This document shows positions 11,926 through 23,571 of a stretch of 64,000 bases of DNA, piece after piece. Origin of the DNA: Gliomastix tumulicola (lineage: Eukaryota > Ascomycota > Sordariomycetes > Hypocreales > Bionectriaceae); assembly GCA_001599755.1 (NCBI GenBank), contig BCHX01000003.1, forward strand, positions 5,249,355-5,313,354, given 5' to 3'. The notes beneath the pieces were generated by a model. That model did not search any database, was not told the DNA's origin, and saw nothing but the letters and a program-made list of their open reading frames with translations. The position numbers were made by a program, and so were the translations under genes. Position 1 is the first letter of the stretch, and each line of letters opens with the position of its first letter.

Positions 11926-13818
11926 CTACACCAAATTTATCATGACCTGAATCAGTTGAACGACCATCCTTAACAACATTACCCACAGTCCTTTCTTGGT
12001 CTCCATGCTGCCAGTTGGATCGGGGACGAGCTTGAGCTCACCAGCTTGATCACGTCCCTTTATCAAAATGTCTGCGGCGTGCGTCCCGGCGACGAAGCCG
12101 TCTTCATGAAACCCGAACCCCATCCATGCACCTGCAAAACTGACCCCGCCGTCGCTCTTCAGCTCGTGCAAGCGCTCCGTCATCTGTAAGCTCTTGGCGT
12201 TCAGCAGTGGGTGATAGTATACTTGACTGCTCTGCAAAGCCCGAGGCTCCCGTGGTGGGTTCATGGTTACAAGTACTCGTCCCGGGCTTCCGTTCTCGCG
12301 AGGCAAAGGGATGTCTTGTAGCTTGTTCATGTCGAAGGTGATGGATATCCTTGACTTGGGATAGTTGATTTGCCCTTGTGCTGTTTCTTTTTCGTCGTCC
12401 CCGTCGACTCCCTTGGCATAGTTCGCGTCAATGTGGTGCCCTCTGTCCACGAAACAGTTCCATGCTACACGTGCTGACGGTCGCCGAGGTAGGAACTAGA
12501 GATAGGACATTGATGAAACGGTTAGCAGATCTGAGAAGTTAAGACGGGATGCGACTTGGCTGAGCCAAGCAAAGCATGAACCGGGTCTTACCTCTGTGTC
12601 TGAATGCAAGTAGCAGACGTTTCGCCGCGTATCAAAGCAACTGAGAATCGTTGTCTCTAGAGCTGTTGCATTGCCACCTAGCAGACGCAGTGCTTGATTT
12701 GCATGCACCGCAAGGATTACATGGTCGTAGATGTGAGAAGTCCCATCTTTGAGCTTTACCTCCACAGCATCATCACCACGGTTCGCCGAAAGACGGGTCA
12801 CACTGTGAACCGGTGTTTTCAGACGCAGCTGGTGATGTGCAGGGAGCTGCTTCACAAATGCATCCACGTAGGTCTTGGAGCCGTTCCTGAACGATCTCCA
12901 AGAGAGCGACCTGGTTACCGTGTCCAAGATACCGTGATCGTGCCTTCAAAAGAGTATACGTTAGTGAAGCTGTCCTTTCGTGTGGTCCGCATATCCCCTC
13001 TCCTGTGCTGTAGCAGGCACGCACATAAACTTGATGAGCGTCTTGGCTGGAAACGAGCGCGCAAACTCATCGGGATCGATGCACCATGGAGCAGCAACCA
13101 ATGGAATGAGATAGCATGTCAAGAATTGGTGGGAGTAGCCTTGTCTGACAATGTAATCGCCGATAGACTCGAATGACCTGGCCTCCAAATCATCTCCTGT
13201 TGATGATGTGGCAGTCGCAGTAGGTAGGCTCTTTTCAAGCTTCACCAGAAAAGGAGTACTGCTTTGGTCTTCGTCATCCTGCTTCGCAGCTTGCCTTGGC
13301 AGCTTGGGAGGGTCGCAAATATCCATGGCGAAGAGACTGAATCTAAGCGCGTCGAAGATGAGTCTCCAAAACCAGGGGTTGAAGAGATTCGAGACGGTGC
13401 CCACGAAACTCCAGAGGGAGTAGCTTCCCCATTCCAGAGATCCATTAACCGTCGAGACGCCAAAGGACATATCCGTAGGAATGGTCTCGACGCCCAATTC
13501 ACCCAGGAAACGATTGAATTGAGCTAATAGAATGACTTTCTTCAGCATGGTTTCTTGATCAAGTAGCATAGTAAGGTGATAACATGAGCTCTTACGATAA
13601 GTATTCTCATCCATCGCGATGAATCCTGTATCAACATCGACGGTGGTACCATTTCCCTCAAATGGCACAGAGTTTGCGTGTCCTCCAAGCCTATCATCAG
13701 CTTCGTACAAATGCACATTGCAATCGTGATTCCGTAGCCTCCACGAGCAAGCAATACCCGAGATCCCACCACCAATAATGGCGATGTTCTTCGGTAGTTT
13801 CGGCAGATCTCGAGACAT
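11926..13818 (-). CDS. FAD-dependent amine-oxidase-like protein (COG2907)
   Basis: Predicted NAD/FAD-binding oxidoreductase. Four minus-strand exons, 13818-13596, 13523-13025, 12943-12592 and 12495-11926, give 547 aa. The start at 13818 ('MSRDLPK') sits just before the Rossmann motif 'IAIIGGGISGIACSWRL' (about residues 11-27), and 'LYEADDRLGGHANSV' is the second FAD contact. The family pattern 'DTGFIAMDENTYP' spans intron 1 and 'KFMHDHGILDT' spans intron 2. 'HSDTEFLPRRPSARVAWNC' spans intron 3, and the C-terminus 'GAWMGFGFHEDGFVAG' is the closing FAD-binding motif. In bacteria COG2907 proteins are encoded beside DUF1365 and cyclopropane-fatty-acid-synthase-like genes; the DUF1365 partner is at 2490-4431, but no methyltransferase is in the window. 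Confidence 0.85.
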
Positions 13819-14827
13819 GGCTCGTACCCCTTGATGGTGGTGGTGCAATGAGAAGCGATGCGTCACAGTCTGGTAACGTACGAGTCGGAAGCCGTCTTGA
13901 GGACGTCCACGATAGAAGAGTGATGGGGGTGGTGCGTGGTCAGGACGTCAAGTATGATGAATCGGGCTCTGCATAGCCTAATGGAAAACGCCGTCTCTTT
14001 GACCAAAGTCCATTCCGGCAACGGAGACGGCCGAGAGTTACCTGAAAGGCCTGCCAGAGTGGAAATCATTTGTTATCAGGAAAGAGACAGGCCTGTGGCG
14101 AGGAACGTGTGCGGCACAGACAATTCGTATGGCGATGATAAGCTCGGAGGAAGGACAACTAACTACCAGAAATGATGAAGCGAACTAAGAGCTCCAATGC
14201 CACTGTGGTATCACAGGGTTACCTTCTGCGTGGACTCTTCGCAATCCTCTTCATACGACTAAGACATATTGCTACAAAAATAAAGACCCCTGACCAAAGT
14301 TGACATCCAGGAGCAAAAGCTGCAAATGGTTAAGACCCCCGCTTGGGCTCCATTCCCGACAGAACCGGCGTCATTCTGGCACTTTGCCCCCCATACAGTG
14401 TGATGAAACGAGAGGCGGCGAATATTGTCCCTTTTGCTTGAAGTCCGTATTTGCTTCTCTTTTCGATTTTTCTCGGGCTTACTGTTGCGGGATAAAATTG
14501 GGGCCCAGTCAAAAGATGAGCAATGAATGCTACGTCGGCAAATGATGTGGTGACGCGGCAATTGGAGCGTTGGGCTCCCAGGCGGGAACTGAGGAAGGAC
14601 GACAGGTGTCATCCGGGGTCCTTCCGGCCGGATTCTTTTGCCACCCGTGCCTCTAAGATGTCAGTGCTATCATTGTGCAGCCACGCCCTAACGGACAACG
14701 ATGCTACAGCCACATTGTGCAGACACTCACTCATAATAGAAGCCCCCGGCCGCCCCCTCGCTTCCTGTTCTCATTCATCAAGCCCACTACTAGTATCTAT
14801 CGTGACAATCTGATCCCGTGCGACACG
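13819..14827. promoter_or_regulatory. Divergent upstream region between COG2907 gene and P450
   Basis: About 1 kb between divergent starts. Several short open frames overlap on both strands, but none has a family signature. The 90 bp before the P450 ATG are C-rich/CT-rich, typical of a fungal transcript leader. No RNA gene recognised. Confidence 0.4.
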
Positions 14828-16737
14828 ATGGCCGTGATTGGAACGACTCACGTCGTAGACTTGGCTGCATTGGCAGGACTGGGCTTCGTCATTTCCGTAA
14901 GCGCATGTTCAATCTTTTCAGGGCTTGGATTGTGATGCTCATTTTCTCGCTCGTCATACTGACAGAATGTTGCAGGCAGCTACCATCATCATCAGTAGGC
15001 TATACTTCCACCCGTTCAGCAAAGTCCCAGGGCCCTTCCTTGGGAAGATAACCAGCGTGTATTCGGCATTTCACTCATGGAGGGGGACCATGCACCTTGA
15101 CATCCAAAGGTGCCACCAGCAATACGGTATGACTTGACACTTCCTCTTCTTACACCTTCTCTTCACAATAAATGGGTGCCAATACGAACCTGACTTGATT
15201 ACAGGGGACTTGATCCGGTACGGGCCAAATCAGATCCTTACACTTCATTCTCCTGATCTAGTAGGTCCGTATTCCTGCCAAAGGCATACTTGACCTGGTG
15301 GGAAAGCTGTGATAACAAAAGGATATCTAGGAATCTATTCACATGGCAAGCCCTTTAAGAAGTCCAAAGGATATAGCACAATGGTACCGATTCCTGACGG
15401 TTGGAGCACTATGACATCCATCGATAAGGAGCTACACCACAATCTTCGTCGGGTCTTCCGCTCAGGCGTCACTGCTGAATCACTCGCCCGCCACGAGCCA
15501 GCAGTCCTTCGAAATCTCGAGGTGTACTTCTCCGAGCTCACGAAGGCGAAGGAGCTTGACGGCTGGAGCGTACCTGCGGACATGCGTAGAAAGAGTAAGC
15601 CTATATCATTATCATTCCTCAGCGCATCCGTCTTATGAAATAACTTTCCTGACCCGAGGCTCCTTTCCTCTAGACTTGTGCCTTGGCTTTGACACTATGG
15701 CCGACATTGGTCTCGGCTTGAGAACAAACTTGCTGCGGTCCAATGACGGCGATTTTGTGTTCCCTGCTCTCCACGTACACGAGAAGAAGATGGGATTTTG
15801 GGAGCAGCTCCCATCCCTTGAGCGCATCGGCCTCGGCATGACGACAAGCTTATTGCATTATCTCATTTCACCGAAAGCGAGATCCTTCGCCTCGTGGTAC
15901 CAAAGCTTCCTGAATGAAGCCATAGCTAGCAATACACGCGAGAGTCGTGGCATCTTCGGGCCCGTCATCCAAAGCGGGCAAGGCACGCTCGAGAAACCGG
16001 GTCATAACTACGCCCAGATGATTGGCGAGGGTGCCTTCAGTACATTCTCCTCGGCGGATGGCTACGGCATGATGTTCTCGGGCTTCACTCACTATCTGTC
16101 GCGTTATCCGCACGTGTATGAGAAGCTGGCGGCCGAGATGCGGGACATGTTCGCGCCAGGCGAGCGAATCATCTGGTGCCCCAAACTTGAGTCGAGTGCC
16201 TACCTGCGTGCTGTCATAGACGAGGTAATGCGTCTACTTCCTCCAGCCTGTGGCGTACACTGGCGGGAAGCCGAAAGGCTAGGCATCATTGTCGGAGCCG
16301 GGGCCGATGGGAAGGGCGTCTCGGTGCCTGTTGGAAGTGATGTCGGCATGAGCCTCTTCTCCATCTTCAGGGATGACAGGATCTTCCGCGATCTTGTCAA
16401 GTTCTGGCCTGAGCGATGGATGCTAGGCACGCTGCCTGAGGAAGAGCTTGCCCACGCGAGGAAGATGTTCAAACCATTCCTCATCGGCCCAAGGAATTGC
16501 GCCGGCGGACACGTAGCCATCATGATCGCCAGCATTGCATACACCCACACACTTGTGAATTACGATTTCCGACTCGCCCCAACTCATGGCGCAAGGCCAC
16601 CAGACGGGAACCTATGGTCGAATGCTGGGGCAGACGAGCCTGGCGCACGTGATGAGCTGGTTTTCGAGAGTCACTACTCGATTGCTGGGTGGAAGAACGG
16701 GCCTTACATCCAATTCAGACCGAGAGTGTTGGATTAG
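14828..16737 (+). CDS. Cytochrome P450 monooxygenase
   Basis: Haem-thiolate monooxygenase, membrane-anchored by an N-terminal helix. Five exons, 14828-14896, 14976-15126, 15205-15264, 15307-15594 and 15674-16737, give 543 aa. After the anchor comes 'RLYFHPFSKVPGPFLGKIT', the proline-rich hinge. The C-helix region 'KSKGYSTM' is followed by 'LHHNLRRVFRSGVT'. The K-helix E-x-x-R is 'EVMR' (about residue 373), the PERF-like motif is 'WPERW', and the haem motif is 'FLIGPRNCAGG' with the ligand Cys at about 465. The I-helix is unusual: where A/G-G-x-D/E-T is expected there is 'SSADG', with no Thr after the acidic residue. The third intron is only 42 bp, so that junction is the least certain. The CYP family cannot be assigned by eye; the neighbours suggest secondary or lipid metabolism. 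Confidence 0.85.
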
Positions 16738-17064
16738 ACCAAAACTTGACTTAGCTAAAGAAGGAAGACATAGCTAAGTCTAGTATTATATGTTTCTTGT
16801 CCCCTTTTCCCAATGGAATTTAATTACTCTGGCAAATTGTATGGACTGGTGGTGTATGCCTCGTCAAGTTGGGACAGAGATATTTGGTTTCACTGCAGAC
16901 AGAGGGAGGAGCGGAAGCAAGCGAAAGACGGTGAAATCAGAAAGGCCAGAGAAAGTGGGAGGGAAACGGTTCTCGCGGGACTTCCCAAATTGAGTAAAAG
17001 CGGCCCGAAGTGGTACTTGACATTGTTATTCACTTTGTCTTCTTAACCAATTTTCAACTTTTCC

Positions 17065-17985
17065 ATGTCCTTTTATACTCCTTTTTATAATCTTTCTTGC
17101 CATCAGCCTCGAATCTCAATCATCATACAGCGCGCAAAGGGAAACAGCGGAGTTTCTTCACGGAAGTCCCTCTTCTCTAGCCGTGGGAAAAGTGATATAT
17201 TCCCTCTCACCATGTCTACGTTAAACCTATTGATCCTGATTTTGGCTACCATAGCCTGGATCTACGGAGCTTCGTATCAACTGCAAAACACAGTCAGTAA
17301 CCTGAATGTTCTTGTGGTCGACTTTGACCAAGGCGCCATCGGGCAAGCCGTGTCGACGACGGCCGAGAGTTTCACAGGCAAAGAGAGAGTTCCCATGGAT
17401 ATCAGGCCCGTCGACGCATTCAGCAGCGCCGAGTCAATCAACCGTGCCATATGCCAGACCGACTTTTGGGCAGCAGGCTACATCAACCTCGGAGCATCTG
17501 AGAAGTTGGCCCGCGCCTTGGATGGGAGCTCAACGGACCACGATGCGACCAATGCCGTCACTTTTGTCTACAACCAGGCCAGGTTCCCTGCCGTCACCGA
17601 CTTATATTTGTTCTCGAATCTTCAAGCCCTGATCGACGCCTCCGTCTCGAGGTTTTGGCAGTCCACCGCCGGCATGGAAGTCCTCCAGCACTCGATCGAT
17701 CTCGTGCGACCGATGCCACAGAGTACTCAAGCTCTCTATAATACATTCAACATTGTTATTCCACCTTTGTCCCAGTTTTTCTTGATTCTGGTACTCAACG
17801 GTATCGGGATGACGTCCGGCCTACTGGCACATGGTAACTTCAGAACGGTTTGGATGTTCAGGTTCATCACGGGCAAAGTCTATGGCCTGCTCTGTGTATT
17901 AGTCATGACAGGTTGTATGTGGGCGTACAAGGAGGATTGGGGCGTCGACGGCACCGAGTTTGTCGAGACGTGGCTGACAATCTAG
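17065..17985 (+). pseudogene. SNG1/DUF3533-family membrane protein, C-terminally truncated
   Basis: Family members are about 400-450 aa with one N-terminal helix, an extracellular-type domain and about five C-terminal helices. Here one N-terminal helix ('LNLLILILATIAWIYGASY'), the family hallmark 'NLNVLVVDFDQGAIG', the middle domain and two later helices ('LSQFFLILVLNGIG', 'YGLLCVLVMTGCMWA') are present. The frame stops at TAG (17983-17985), just after 'FVETWLTI'. The codons after the TAG read 'LAMYR', so the stop sits where the next helix continues, most simply a TGG-to-TAG change. The remaining transmembrane segments cannot be found downstream. The start is either the ATG at 17065 or that at 17212 ('MSTLNLL'), the latter fitting the family N-terminus better. 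SNG1 proteins are linked to drug and nitrosoguanidine resistance in yeast. Confidence 0.6.
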
Positions 17986-18293
17986 CTCGCAATGTACAGG
18001 TAGGCTATAGCTTAATCTATCTTCGGAACAATCCACATTGGCTCATAGACATTCCCAAACAAACTACCAGTGTAAGATGACTGATCATTACTTTAGCCCT
18101 GAACTGCTTAGTATGGCGGTGAGACCCGACGAAGACACCTTTGCGGTAGGCGGACTCAGCTGCACGCCCTTCTTTTTGAATCATCGACAACACCCTGTCA
18201 AGACAAGCGCTATTTTCACATGTATGGTGTTCCAGATCATGACTCCCGAGCCATATTGTGTTGTTCATAACTAGTCCAATGACGCTGGTGAAG

Positions 18294-19455
18294 CTATTCC
18301 CAAAACATGAATGCTCTAACCTCAATACTCTCCCGAGGACGATCAGCATTGCCGCATGCCGTGTTCTGGAATCCTGAGTGAATAACGGCTACTTTCTGTT
18401 AGCAAATGCCAGCCAGCTCTGTGCTTCATTTTCCAATATCACCGCGCACGCAAGACAAGAGTGGGCAGAATACTTACGTCGATGCGCCGCCGAATCATAT
18501 TGCCGAAATAGCAAGACCTCGGTGTTCAACTGCCCTCCGAGGTAATACCATTTTTGGTGTTCATTGTAGTAGACCCTGCTGCTCTCTGTGTAGCCCGAGC
18601 GCATGACCATGTCAGCAGGCTGGAGATCTCGTAATGGGTCTACAGTAGATGCGTCACAGAGCGCCAAGGGCCAGTCTTCGAGCGGGCCATGAAGTGGCTT
18701 CCACACGCTGTGAAAAGCCTTGTAAGCTTTTTTTCCCAACAGAGAGTCAGTGGCTGTCCTACTTGATGGCGACGATGCGACTGTAGTCCTTCGGATCCAT
18801 ATCAAAGATCTTCTCAACGACTTCATTGGCCGAATTGGGGGTGAAGTCTGGAATGGCCGTCAGCAACAAGTCATAAAACAGATTCGCAATGGCTGGCGCA
18901 CTTACCAGAGTGTACAATCGTTGTTGGCTGGAGGTATTCATAGTCGTTGCCAGTAGAAATTGGGTGATTCACATGGCGCTTCCTCACCTTCACCGACACT
19001 TAGCTCAGCTTGGTTCTACACAAACATAGTATGGAGTTTGAACTTACCACGTGTTCCATGATCTTGACAGAAGTAGGTTTGAACTTCTCCAGCAAAAGGT
19101 TCTCTACCTCGCGGTAGTACGTGTTCTCAACCTTCTCAGAATCGTCATATTCTTGCTCGGAGAGAGCCGACGTCACATTACCGACGGCAAAACCGCAGTT
19201 TTCGAAGATGAGGGAAGCACCATCTTTCATCTGCCGGAGATTGTTGATCACGAGATTGTGACGCTCATCGAGCTCGATGTTTGTGCGAGGCAGGTCCTCG
19301 CCAGGATCATACTGAAGGCGGTAAGGCTTCTCTTTTTCATAGAGGGGATCGTTACGCTTCATAAAATTGAAGCTGGTCAGAGCCTGTTTTGGCAAAGGGG
19401 CTGTAGTTGGCGCCGAGGCACTCGTGCTGAGCACATATGTAGCCGTGGTTGTCAT
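18294..19455 (-). CDS. CmcJ/NvfI-family oxygenase-like protein
   Basis: Member of the family that includes the cephamycin 7-alpha-methoxylase subunit CmcJ, the novofumigatonin endoperoxidase NvfI and GA4-desaturase-like fungal proteins; many are 2-oxoglutarate/Fe(II) enzymes of secondary metabolism. Five minus-strand exons, 19455-19048, 18987-18906, 18847-18763, 18707-18478 and 18373-18294, give 294 aa, the usual length. Motifs in order: 'NIELDERHNLVINNLR'; 'KIMEHVVRKRH'; 'TTIVHSDFTPNSA', the H-x-D iron-ligand pair; 'RIVAINVWKPL' across intron 3; 'PLEDWPLALCD'; 'WYYLGGQLNTEVLLFRQYDS'; and the C-terminal 'RPRESIEVRAFMFWE'. These match the family well and the splice phases all close. The P450 lies upstream and the broken SNG1-like gene converges on its 3' end. 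Confidence 0.8.
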
Positions 19456-20999
19456 CGTATTTGACTGAAAGGCTAGGACTGGACTGGGAGGTTGTTTGCG
19501 GGAGCTTGCTCAATACGGATATTTTGACGGTAAACCTTCAAACTCAGCGAGGGTGAATTAGATATACCTAGTTGGAAAGCCTCAGCTGCACGACATGAGA
19601 CGTATCAAAAATCGGGCTCTCGGGTTCATGCGTCCATCGTCGAGATCATACGAGTAGGAGGCGGTCGCGTGATGACGAGCCTGCTTGAGTATGATGACTG
19701 ATGCTTTAGGCACCAGACCACCCCTTCCAGCCTACGACGACCCCGCCATCCGCCAGCGATGGTTTATGCGGCACAGACTTCTACTCCATGGAATTGTTCC
19801 CTGAAATTTGTCAGACTAGCCCAGGTAATGCCTGCCCCTGTAGAGTCACGGGAACAGGATGGACATGGCCAAATTAAAATCGCAAGACACTGTGCCGTAA
19901 CGGTTCTGTACCACCAGGCACTTCATATGTCTGTTCAACATGAGGCATTATCGTTAGCTAGATTTGTAAGCTGGCATATAATCCTTCTTGTTCTGGTCAG
20001 AATCTAGAATGGCGGAACAATGGATATAGTAACTCACGCGTCGAGCATGAAACGTCCGTGGGGGAGATTAATGTGCAGCCCTACCTTTATTCGTTTGTCA
20101 ACAGAGGAAGGGCGCATCAGTGTATAAACTTCACTGAAACATAGAGATCATATGCGCTATCCCAATTCTTCATCCCATTGTACAGTCCTGTGGGCTATAT
20201 GGCCGGCCAACTAATAAACAGGGCTAAGACTGTGCATGGCCTGTTCTTTCGCATTGACGGTCTCACAACTGGTTAGAGGGCAATGATGGGATGCTTTGGG
20301 AGCCAGACGAATCGAAGAAAAGAAACAACTTATGATCCATTTTGATCCGAAGAACCCGCACGGCAGTGTTGTGAGGAGATATTTTCCCCAAGATTAAAGT
20401 CTAGCAACCAGGGGACCCTTGTCGGTACCAGGCAGTATCGCACTGGCGGAAGTCGCGCTCCGCACATGCGAGCAAAAAACCGAGTAACCCCTGGATGATG
20501 ACTTTAGGATCAGCCAGAATTGTGACTGATGGCTTTTCCAATTCCCAGCATTTAATCCTTTTTGGCCGGGTTAGCATGATTCATTATGAGACCACCTTTT
20601 GATTTCGGACTTTGTTCATGCTAGATTAGAAAGCAGGTAGTCAACTGACTAAAACTCAAGCGTCTGCTTTGGATTGTGGTAAAGCCGGGTCCTACAGGAG
20701 AGCCTTGCCAGACCATAGGATCAATCCTTGGATAATGCAAGAAAATCGTGCTATTTCAGAGACAGAGTATTTTTTACCCGCAACATGTGACCAACTTGAA
20801 CTTGAGTGCTCTTCCGGATCGGGTCAAACACTCGGCTGGGAGATGACTTTAAATACACAGCATTGACCCTCAACTCTGTTTTCCATAGTCTCGCTCAACG
20901 CATTCAACACATCCAAGCACTTCGACGATACAATATACTCTTCAAGTAAGAATAACCTTCAAACAGTCGGTCTTGCAGATAAGCTGACTGTTTCTAGCC
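19456..20999. other. Intergenic, about 1.5 kb
   Basis: Upstream of the CmcJ-like gene (minus) and of the small ORF at 21000 (plus). Only short open frames are seen and no tRNA or family motif. A TATA-like TTTAAATACA lies at about 20849-20858, followed by a CAAC-rich presumptive leader and a possible leader intron (GTAAGA at 20946, TAG just before 20999), suggesting that the small gene downstream is expressed. Confidence 0.4.
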
Positions 21000-21200
21000 A
21001 TGCCTGCCCATCAGCCCATCAACAATACTGCTCAGGCCCAGCCATGGAAGAAGCACTGGCCCCCAACAACTCCTGCACGCAAGGGAGACTACCATGGAGT
21101 TGACGCTGGAAACAAGTTGGCAATCTGCGGCGGAGGCGTGGGAAGGCTCCTGACCAAGTTGCCTCGCAGTGACGAGAACGAGGCGAAGCTCAATGTTTGA
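21000..21200 (+). CDS. Small hypothetical protein, 66 aa
   Basis: Not recognised. The ATG at 21000 is preceded by a gene-like leader: a TATA-type box about 150 bp upstream, a C/A-rich untranslated stretch and a plausible leader intron with GTAAGA donor, GCTGAC branch-like site and TTTCTAG acceptor ending 2 nt before the ATG. The protein is basic and polar at its N-terminus ('WKKHWPPTTPARKG'), has a Gly-rich centre ('CGGGVGRLL') and an acidic end. There is no signal peptide or membrane helix. Its support is the promoter-like context rather than homology; it could also be a chance ORF. Confidence 0.4.
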   Translation: MPAHQPINNTAQAQPWKKHWPPTTPARKGDYHGVDAGNKLAICGGGVGRLLTKLPRSDENEAKLNV

Positions 21201-21948
21201 TACTGCGTTACGTACTTCTTGACGGAGAGGTGTGGTCCGGTCATTCAGCTCATTTATCGGCCTGGACGAATGAGACAACTTGATATACATTAAGTTTCAA
21301 TGTTGCAAGCCACCTCTGGTATCTTAGGGGCTGATGCATTGAAGTCTAGTTCTATTCTAGATCCGGGGACGCTCCATCGTACGCTGTGCTTGGGCTTAGC
21401 ATGAATTTCTCTGCGTAAATACTGTCTGAACACATCGTGAATTACTTGCTGGAATTGAAGAAAAGGTCACTTTCCGCAATCGAGGATTAAATGACTCTTG
21501 AAAGGATTGTTCATAGGATGGATAGCGAACCTTTCCCAAGACCCATGCATGGCTCTCGTAAAACTCATACTCCTGCAGGAACTTTGAGAGCCTATGAGAT
21601 TAACGGCGGCTTTAATCAGAGAGTGGAGTCAACTGCAGAGACCGACCACGTTTGTCAGCATTAACCCGCTCGTTGGAAAGCCGAAGGAGCCAAGTGGAAT
21701 GAACATCCTTGCCAATGGATCGCCGATCCTTCATAAGAATCATGCGATCAATGTGTTCTGAAGCCTCTCGAATTATGTACCCTCTTTGTTCCCCAGAATC
21801 TTGCTGATCGTGGTTTTCCATCGACTACATATGCTTCGGCCTTTAGCCATAGTGCGTCTAGCCTGACACACAGACTGTCTCGCTCATCTCGCTTTACAAC
21901 GGTTAGCTCGATTTCATCTGGACGTTGACAGACAAGCGCAGAGTGAAC
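21201..21948. other. Intergenic, no gene seen
   Basis: About 750 bp between the small ORF and the DHA1 transporter, presumably holding the terminator of the first and the promoter of the second. A 69-codon minus-strand frame at 21612-21821 shows nothing recognisable. Confidence 0.4.
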
Positions 21949-23571
21949 ATGAGTGTCATGTCGAAAAATTCACCAGCGCCTTCGTCGGTACTTGTCAATT
22001 CAATCGACACAGAGTCACTCGAAACCCTCGATCTCCATCACCCTCATAGTTGGCCAACATGGAAAAAATATACATCAATCGCCATTCTGTCTTTCGGGGA
22101 ACTCATAGTGTAAGTTCATAACCGAAAATACTTGTCTCATCAGCCCCGGACTAAGCAGTTGAAAGCCCCTTTGCCTCCATGATGTTGGCACCGACCCTTC
22201 CCCAGATCATGGAAACTTTTACACTATCGTCAACCGAAGAGAAGCTCGCTTCCTTCTCAGTCACAGTCTACATGATTGGCATGGCACTTGGTATGCTGTT
22301 CTTTGGCCCGCTGTCCGACCTTTGCGGCAGAGCCGTACTGGCTCGCACGGCGGCATACTTGTACACCGTCGCCTCCGTTCTATGCGCCCTCGCTGAGAGC
22401 ATCAGCTGGCTCATTGCCACTAGGACTGTTGCAGGCTTCTTTGGGGCTGCTCCTATGGTCATCGGCGGGGCAGTTGTTGCGGACGTATTTCCAGCAGGTC
22501 AACGAGACTTGGGTATGACCTTGTACGTCGCTGGCCCAACGCTTGGTCCCGTGGTGGGTTCTGTCGTTGGGAGTTTAATCAATTCAGCACTTGGATGGCG
22601 ATGGATCTTCTGGATCATGACAATTCTCGTACGTGTTTGAGGTGTTGGGTCATGATTAAAGCTCCCGGCTAACAGGACACCAAGTCTTTCATTTACGCTG
22701 CTCTCTGCACCGCCGTGTTAGAGGAGACACATTACCCGACACTCGAGAAAAGAAGACTTGACAACAAAAGCTCAAGGTCTCCAGACAACACTACGGTACC
22801 GATGAAGTTGACTGGCCGATTCCTCACGGGAATGAGAACAATTGGCAAAGCCGCTATGGTTATGGCCCGAGTTTCCACCTATCCAGTCATCCTCCTTTTG
22901 ATGTTCATGTTCACCATCTACGCTGGCTGGTTTAACATTTTGATTTCCTCACTGGGCACCATGTACCAGCGCGTCTACAGTTTTCCAGAAAAGACAGCAG
23001 GCTTTGGTTACATCGCCATTGGTATAGGTATTTTGCTAGGGCTTCTATTCGCAGCCAAGGTGACTAACAAGGTCGCGACTCTTTTCCCGGCGGGCTCGAA
23101 GGAGAAAAGCCATAAGAAGTACTTGTTGACTCTTATTATATCTGCTGTTCTTGTGTGCTTGGGCTGGCTCTGCTACGGTTGGGCATTCGAAAGGCGGGTA
23201 CACTGGAGCGTCTCAATGGTTGGACTGGTCTTGTATGGAGCTTCCGGGGTTGCTATCAAGGTATATTACATGATCCCCGGTGAGAATATAGCTTGCTTAC
23301 GCCTTCACAGACGTCGTCAAACCTCTTCTTGGTTGAGGTAATCCCTGGCTGGTCAAGCTCTGCTCTCTCTGCGATGGCTACTGCAAGTTCAATCGGCGCT
23401 GCTCTAATTCCCCTTGCAACATTTCCGTTGTATGATTCGATAGGAATTGGGTGGACATATTCCATCATGTCGTTGAGCTTGCTGCTTCTCTGCTCCATCC
23501 CATTATGTCTATACCTTTTTGCGGAGCAATTTACAGGGAGATGGAGTATACGTATTGAGCTACATACTTAG
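21949..23571 (+). CDS. MFS transporter, DHA1 (drug:H+ antiporter)-like
   Basis: Plasma-membrane exporter, probably of toxic or secondary metabolites (family inference). Four exons, 21949-22109, 22166-22628, 22676-23260 and 23311-23571, give 489 aa with about 12 TM helices. The N-terminus contains 'HPHSWPTWKKYTSIAILS', the fungal DHA1 entry to TM1. Using the AAAG acceptor at 22165 gives 'ELIVPFASMMLAPTLPQIM'; the more obvious CAG at 22158 would break the frame. Loop 2-3 carries 'FGPLSDLCGRAVL', the G-x-x-x-D-x-x-G-R motif. 'GAAPMVIGGAVVADVFPAGQRD' and 'VAGPTLGPVVGSVVGSLI' (motif C, antiporter type) follow, then the central loop with 'ETHYPTLEKRR'. The final helices 'SMATASSIGAALIPL' and 'IMSLSLLLLCSIPLCLY' complete the fold. 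No neighbour obviously shares its pathway. Confidence 0.85.

Noticed and set aside
22156..22158. CAG acceptor for intron 1 of the DHA1 transporter
   Set aside because: It shifts the frame relative to exon 1. The AAAG acceptor at 22165 restores both the frame and the TM1 family pattern.
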